Assembly (NCBI GenBank): GCA_947494695.1
Contig: CANLWB010000008.1
Coordinates: 248,001 to 312,000 of the forward strand
From: an uncultured Flavobacteriaceae bacterium
GTDB lineage: Bacteria; Bacteroidota; Bacteroidia; Flavobacteriales; Flavobacteriaceae
Direction: 5' to 3'
DNA: 64,000 nt
The notes beneath the pieces were generated by a model. The model was not told where the DNA came from. It saw nothing but the letters and a program-made list of their open reading frames with translations, and did not search any database. This document shows positions 61,834 to 64,000 of the stretch, one piece after another. The translations under genes were made by a program, and so were the position numbers. The first letter of the stretch is position 1. The number at the start of each line of letters is the position of its first letter.

Positions 61834-63264
61834 ATGAATGTACTAAATAGAAATACAACAAAAGCCAATACATATACAGAACGAATTATTCAATTTGGAG
61901 AGGGAAACTTTTTAAGGGCCTTCGCAAACTGGATGATTCATGAGATGAATAAACAGGCCAATTTTGATGCCGGTGTCGTGGTAGTACAACCGATAGAACA
62001 GGGTTTGGTAAAGCTGCTAAACGATCAGGATGGTTTGTACACCCTATATTTAAACGGTATTAAAAACGGGCAAGCCATTAGCGAACACGACGTTATCGAT
62101 TGTATTCAACGAAGCATTAACCCCTACGAAAACTATACAGCTTACCTGGCGAATGCCGAAAATCCCGATTTACGTTTCGTGATATCGAATACAACCGAAG
62201 CCGGAATTGCTTACCATGCAGACGACAAGCTAAAAGACACTCCGCAAACCAGTTTTCCTGGGAAGTTGACTGCCTTACTATATAAACGATTCCAAACGTT
62301 TGGAGGTGCTTCAGATAAAGGTTTAATTGTTATTCCTTGTGAGTTAATAGACAAAAACGGTGATAACCTGAAGAAAATTGTTCTACAATATGCTGCAAAT
62401 TGGAATTTGGGAGGCGATTTTGTAGAATGGATCAATGAAGACAATATTTTTTGTAACACCCTTGTTGATAGAATTGTTCCAGGATACCCAAGAGATAAAA
62501 TGGATGCCATTACAGCTGAGTTGGGATATAAGGACAACCTTGTTGTAGAGGGTGAACAATTTCATTTATGGGTTATTGAAGGGCCAGAAGCCGTAAAAGA
62601 AGAAATCCCGGCAGAGGCATGTGGATTAAATATTGTTTTTACCAATAATATGGAACCGTATAGAACACGTAAAGTACGTATTTTAAATGGTGCACACACC
62701 TCTTTAGTTCCAGTTGGATATTTATATGGTATTGATAAAGTTCGCGAATCTATTGAAGATGTTGTTGTTGGCGGTTTCCTTAAAGATGCTATTTTTGAAG
62801 AAATTTGTCCCACCTTGGATCTTTCAAAAGAAGAATTGGATCAGTTTTCTAAAGATGTCTTAGACCGATTTAGAAATCCGTACTTAGAACATGCTTTAAT
62901 AAGTATTTCTCTTAATTCTACATCGAAATACAAAACCAGGGTACTGCCATCTGTACTAGAATATATTAAAAGAAAAAATGAATTACCAAATCGATTATTG
63001 TTCTCTTTAGCTTCTTTAATTGCCTTTTATAGGGGAGATAGAGACGGAGCGCCTATTACTCTAAAGGATGATCAATCTGCGTTAGATTTCTTCGCAGCAC
63101 AATGGGCTACAGGGAATATTCGAGATATAGCAAAAGCAACGTTGTCTAATATTGATTTCTGGGAAACAGATTTAACTCAAATTGAAGGGCTACTGGAAAC
63201 TGTAACAAATCATTTGGAAAACATTATAACACACGGAATGAAGCACGCCTTAAATTCTTTATAA
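61834..63264 (+). CDS. uxaB: Tagaturonate reductase (altronate oxidoreductase)
   Basis: A 476-residue member of the mannitol dehydrogenase-like family at the usual length. IIQFGEGNFLRAFANWMIHE is the conserved UxaB N-terminal NAD-binding block, NTLVDRIVPGYPR and KVRILNGAHTSLVPVGYL are the substrate-site blocks. It reduces D-tagaturonate to D-altronate with NADH. A 71-base gap follows uxaA. With the preceding genes it makes a three-step route from L-galactonate to 2-keto-3-deoxygluconate. Confidence 0.93.
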   Translation: MNVLNRNTTKANTYTERIIQFGEGNFLRAFANWMIHEMNKQANFDAGVVVVQPIEQGLVKLLNDQDGLYTLYLNGIKNGQAISEHDVIDCIQRSINPYENYTAYLANAENPDLRFVISNTTEAGIAYHADDKLKDTPQTSFPGKLTALLYKRFQTFGGASDKGLIVIPCELIDKNGDNLKKIVLQYAANWNLGGDFVEWINEDNIFCNTLVDRIVPGYPRDKMDAITAELGYKDNLVVEGEQFHLWVIEGPEAVKEEIPAEACGLNIVFTNNMEPYRTRKVRILNGAHTSLVPVGYLYGIDKVRESIEDVVVGGFLKDAIFEEICPTLDLSKEELDQFSKDVLDRFRNPYLEHALISISLNSTSKYKTRVLPSVLEYIKRKNELPNRLLFSLASLIAFYRGDRDGAPITLKDDQSALDFFAAQWATGNIRDIAKATLSNIDFWETDLTQIEGLLETVTNHLENIITHGMKHALNSL

Positions 63265-63275
63265 TTCATCATAAT

Positions 63276-64000
63276 ATGATCATAGACGCGCATCAACATT
63301 TTTGGAATTACGAACCAGTAAAGCACGAGTGGATCGACGATGACATGGCTGTTATACGAAGAGATTTTCTACCGTCGGATTTAGAAAAGGTATATCGGGA
63401 CACGGGAGTCGATGGCTGTGTTGCCGTTCAGGCAGATCAAACACGGGTTGAAACCGATTTCCTGCTGGACCTGGCTTCAAAGAACAACTTTATTAAGGGT
63501 GTTGTTGGCTGGGTGGATTTAAGAGCAGATAACCTGGAAGGCCTTCTTGAACACTACAAAGAACATGAACTTTTAAAAGGTTTTAGACATGTAGTACAAG
63601 GAGAACCAGATCATAATTTCTTACTACGTCCTAACTTTTTAAAGGGCATTTCTACTTTAGAAAAATATAACTACACCTACGATATCCTGGTGTTTCCACA
63701 TCAGTTAGGTGCTGTTTTAGAGTTTGTAAACCAATTCCCGAATCATAAATTTGTTATAGATCATATCGCAAAACCCTATATAAAAGATGGTTTTTACGAT
63801 GGATGGGCCTCACTCATGAAAGACATTGCGACACATGAAAATGTCTATTGTAAGTTATCAGGTATGATTACCGAAGCCGATTATACGACCTGGACGCCAA
63901 CTCAAATACACCCCTACATGAATCTGGTTTTAGAATCTTTTGGAAGTAAAAGAACCATGTTCGGATCGGATTGGCCCGTTTGCCTGGTTGCAGGGAATTA
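63276..64000 (+). CDS. Amidohydrolase-family sugar lactonase, 3' end cut by the window edge
   Basis: The visible 241 residues belong to the COG3618 amidohydrolase family of L-fucono-/L-rhamno-/galactono-lactonases: metal-binding start MIIDAHQHFWNYEPVKHEWI, VDGCVAVQADQTRVETDFLL, KGFRHVVQGEPD, FVIDHIAKPYIKDG, CKLSGMITEAD and FGSDWPVCL with the catalytic Asp. It opens 11 bases after uxaB. In this operon it most likely hydrolyses L-galactono-lactone to L-galactonate, with the L-galactose dehydrogenase expected just beyond the window. Confidence 0.9.
   Translation, partial: MIIDAHQHFWNYEPVKHEWIDDDMAVIRRDFLPSDLEKVYRDTGVDGCVAVQADQTRVETDFLLDLASKNNFIKGVVGWVDLRADNLEGLLEHYKEHELLKGFRHVVQGEPDHNFLLRPNFLKGISTLEKYNYTYDILVFPHQLGAVLEFVNQFPNHKFVIDHIAKPYIKDGFYDGWASLMKDIATHENVYCKLSGMITEADYTTWTPTQIHPYMNLVLESFGSKRTMFGSDWPVCLVAGN

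Noticed and set aside
1-64000. tRNA, rRNA, CRISPR arrays or insertion sequences
   Set aside because: None was recognised by eye: no cloverleaf-like clusters, no regularly spaced repeats and no transposase-like protein.

Overview
The window looks like a chromosomal piece of a marine, alga-degrading flavobacterium (Bacteroidota, Flavobacteriaceae-like). The DNA is A+T-rich, ribosome-binding sites are weak, many exported proteins carry Bacteroidota-type lipoprotein signals, and the gene content combines red-algal galactan breakdown with a contractile injection system (CIS). I see no rRNA, tRNA, transposase, integrase or CRISPR array.

Layout. (1) 1-6.0 kb: a minus-strand operon with an RhaT-like sugar symporter, two class III (CaiB/BaiF) CoA-transferases, two solute-binding-protein-like proteins without signal peptides (one cut by the window edge) and a 67-residue protein, facing a divergent IclR regulator. 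(2) 6.0-17.1 kb: a Cys-rich lipoprotein, a GH2 beta-galactosidase, a ferredoxin reductase/ferredoxin/P450 set of the kind that demethylates 6-O-methyl-D-galactose of porphyran, an esterase D-like hydrolase, a zinc alcohol dehydrogenase, an AraC regulator and a GH16 porphyranase/agarase-like enzyme, plus two gene remnants. (3) 17.4-39.7 kb: one minus-strand operon of 17 genes for a phage-tail-like CIS (tube, tube-end protein, sheath, spike, PAAR-like tip, baseplate, fibre, tape measure-type protein, AAA+ ATPase, terminator), headed by a membrane-bound GH18-like protein and a two-helix membrane protein. An orphan response regulator lies upstream at 40.5-41.2 kb. (4) 41.4-58.0 kb: polysaccharide genes again: a beta-helix lipoprotein, an S41 peptidase, a large orphan glycosidase-like lipoprotein, an acetolactate decarboxylase-like lipoprotein, a sulfatase, a kelch lipoprotein, a second GH2, a CE2/SGNH esterase and a GH29 fucosidase. 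(5) 58.1-64.0 kb: an AraC regulator and genes for L-galactonate to D-tagaturonate to D-altronate to 2-keto-3-deoxygluconate, ending in a cut lactonase.

Working together. Porphyran contains D-galactose, 6-O-methyl-D-galactose and L-galactose-6-sulfate. GH16, GH2, sulfatase and the P450 system would release and demethylate its sugars, and region 5 would burn L-galactose. The CIS operon sits in the middle of these genes, and similar hairpin repeats lie beyond both of its ends, which suggests insertion into, or rearrangement of, a galactan locus. A spaced motif, TGTCY-N12-CAAATGTTTTT, recurs three times (plus one weaker copy) in intergenic DNA of the polysaccharide genes and may mark a regulon. 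No SusC/SusD pair is present in the window.
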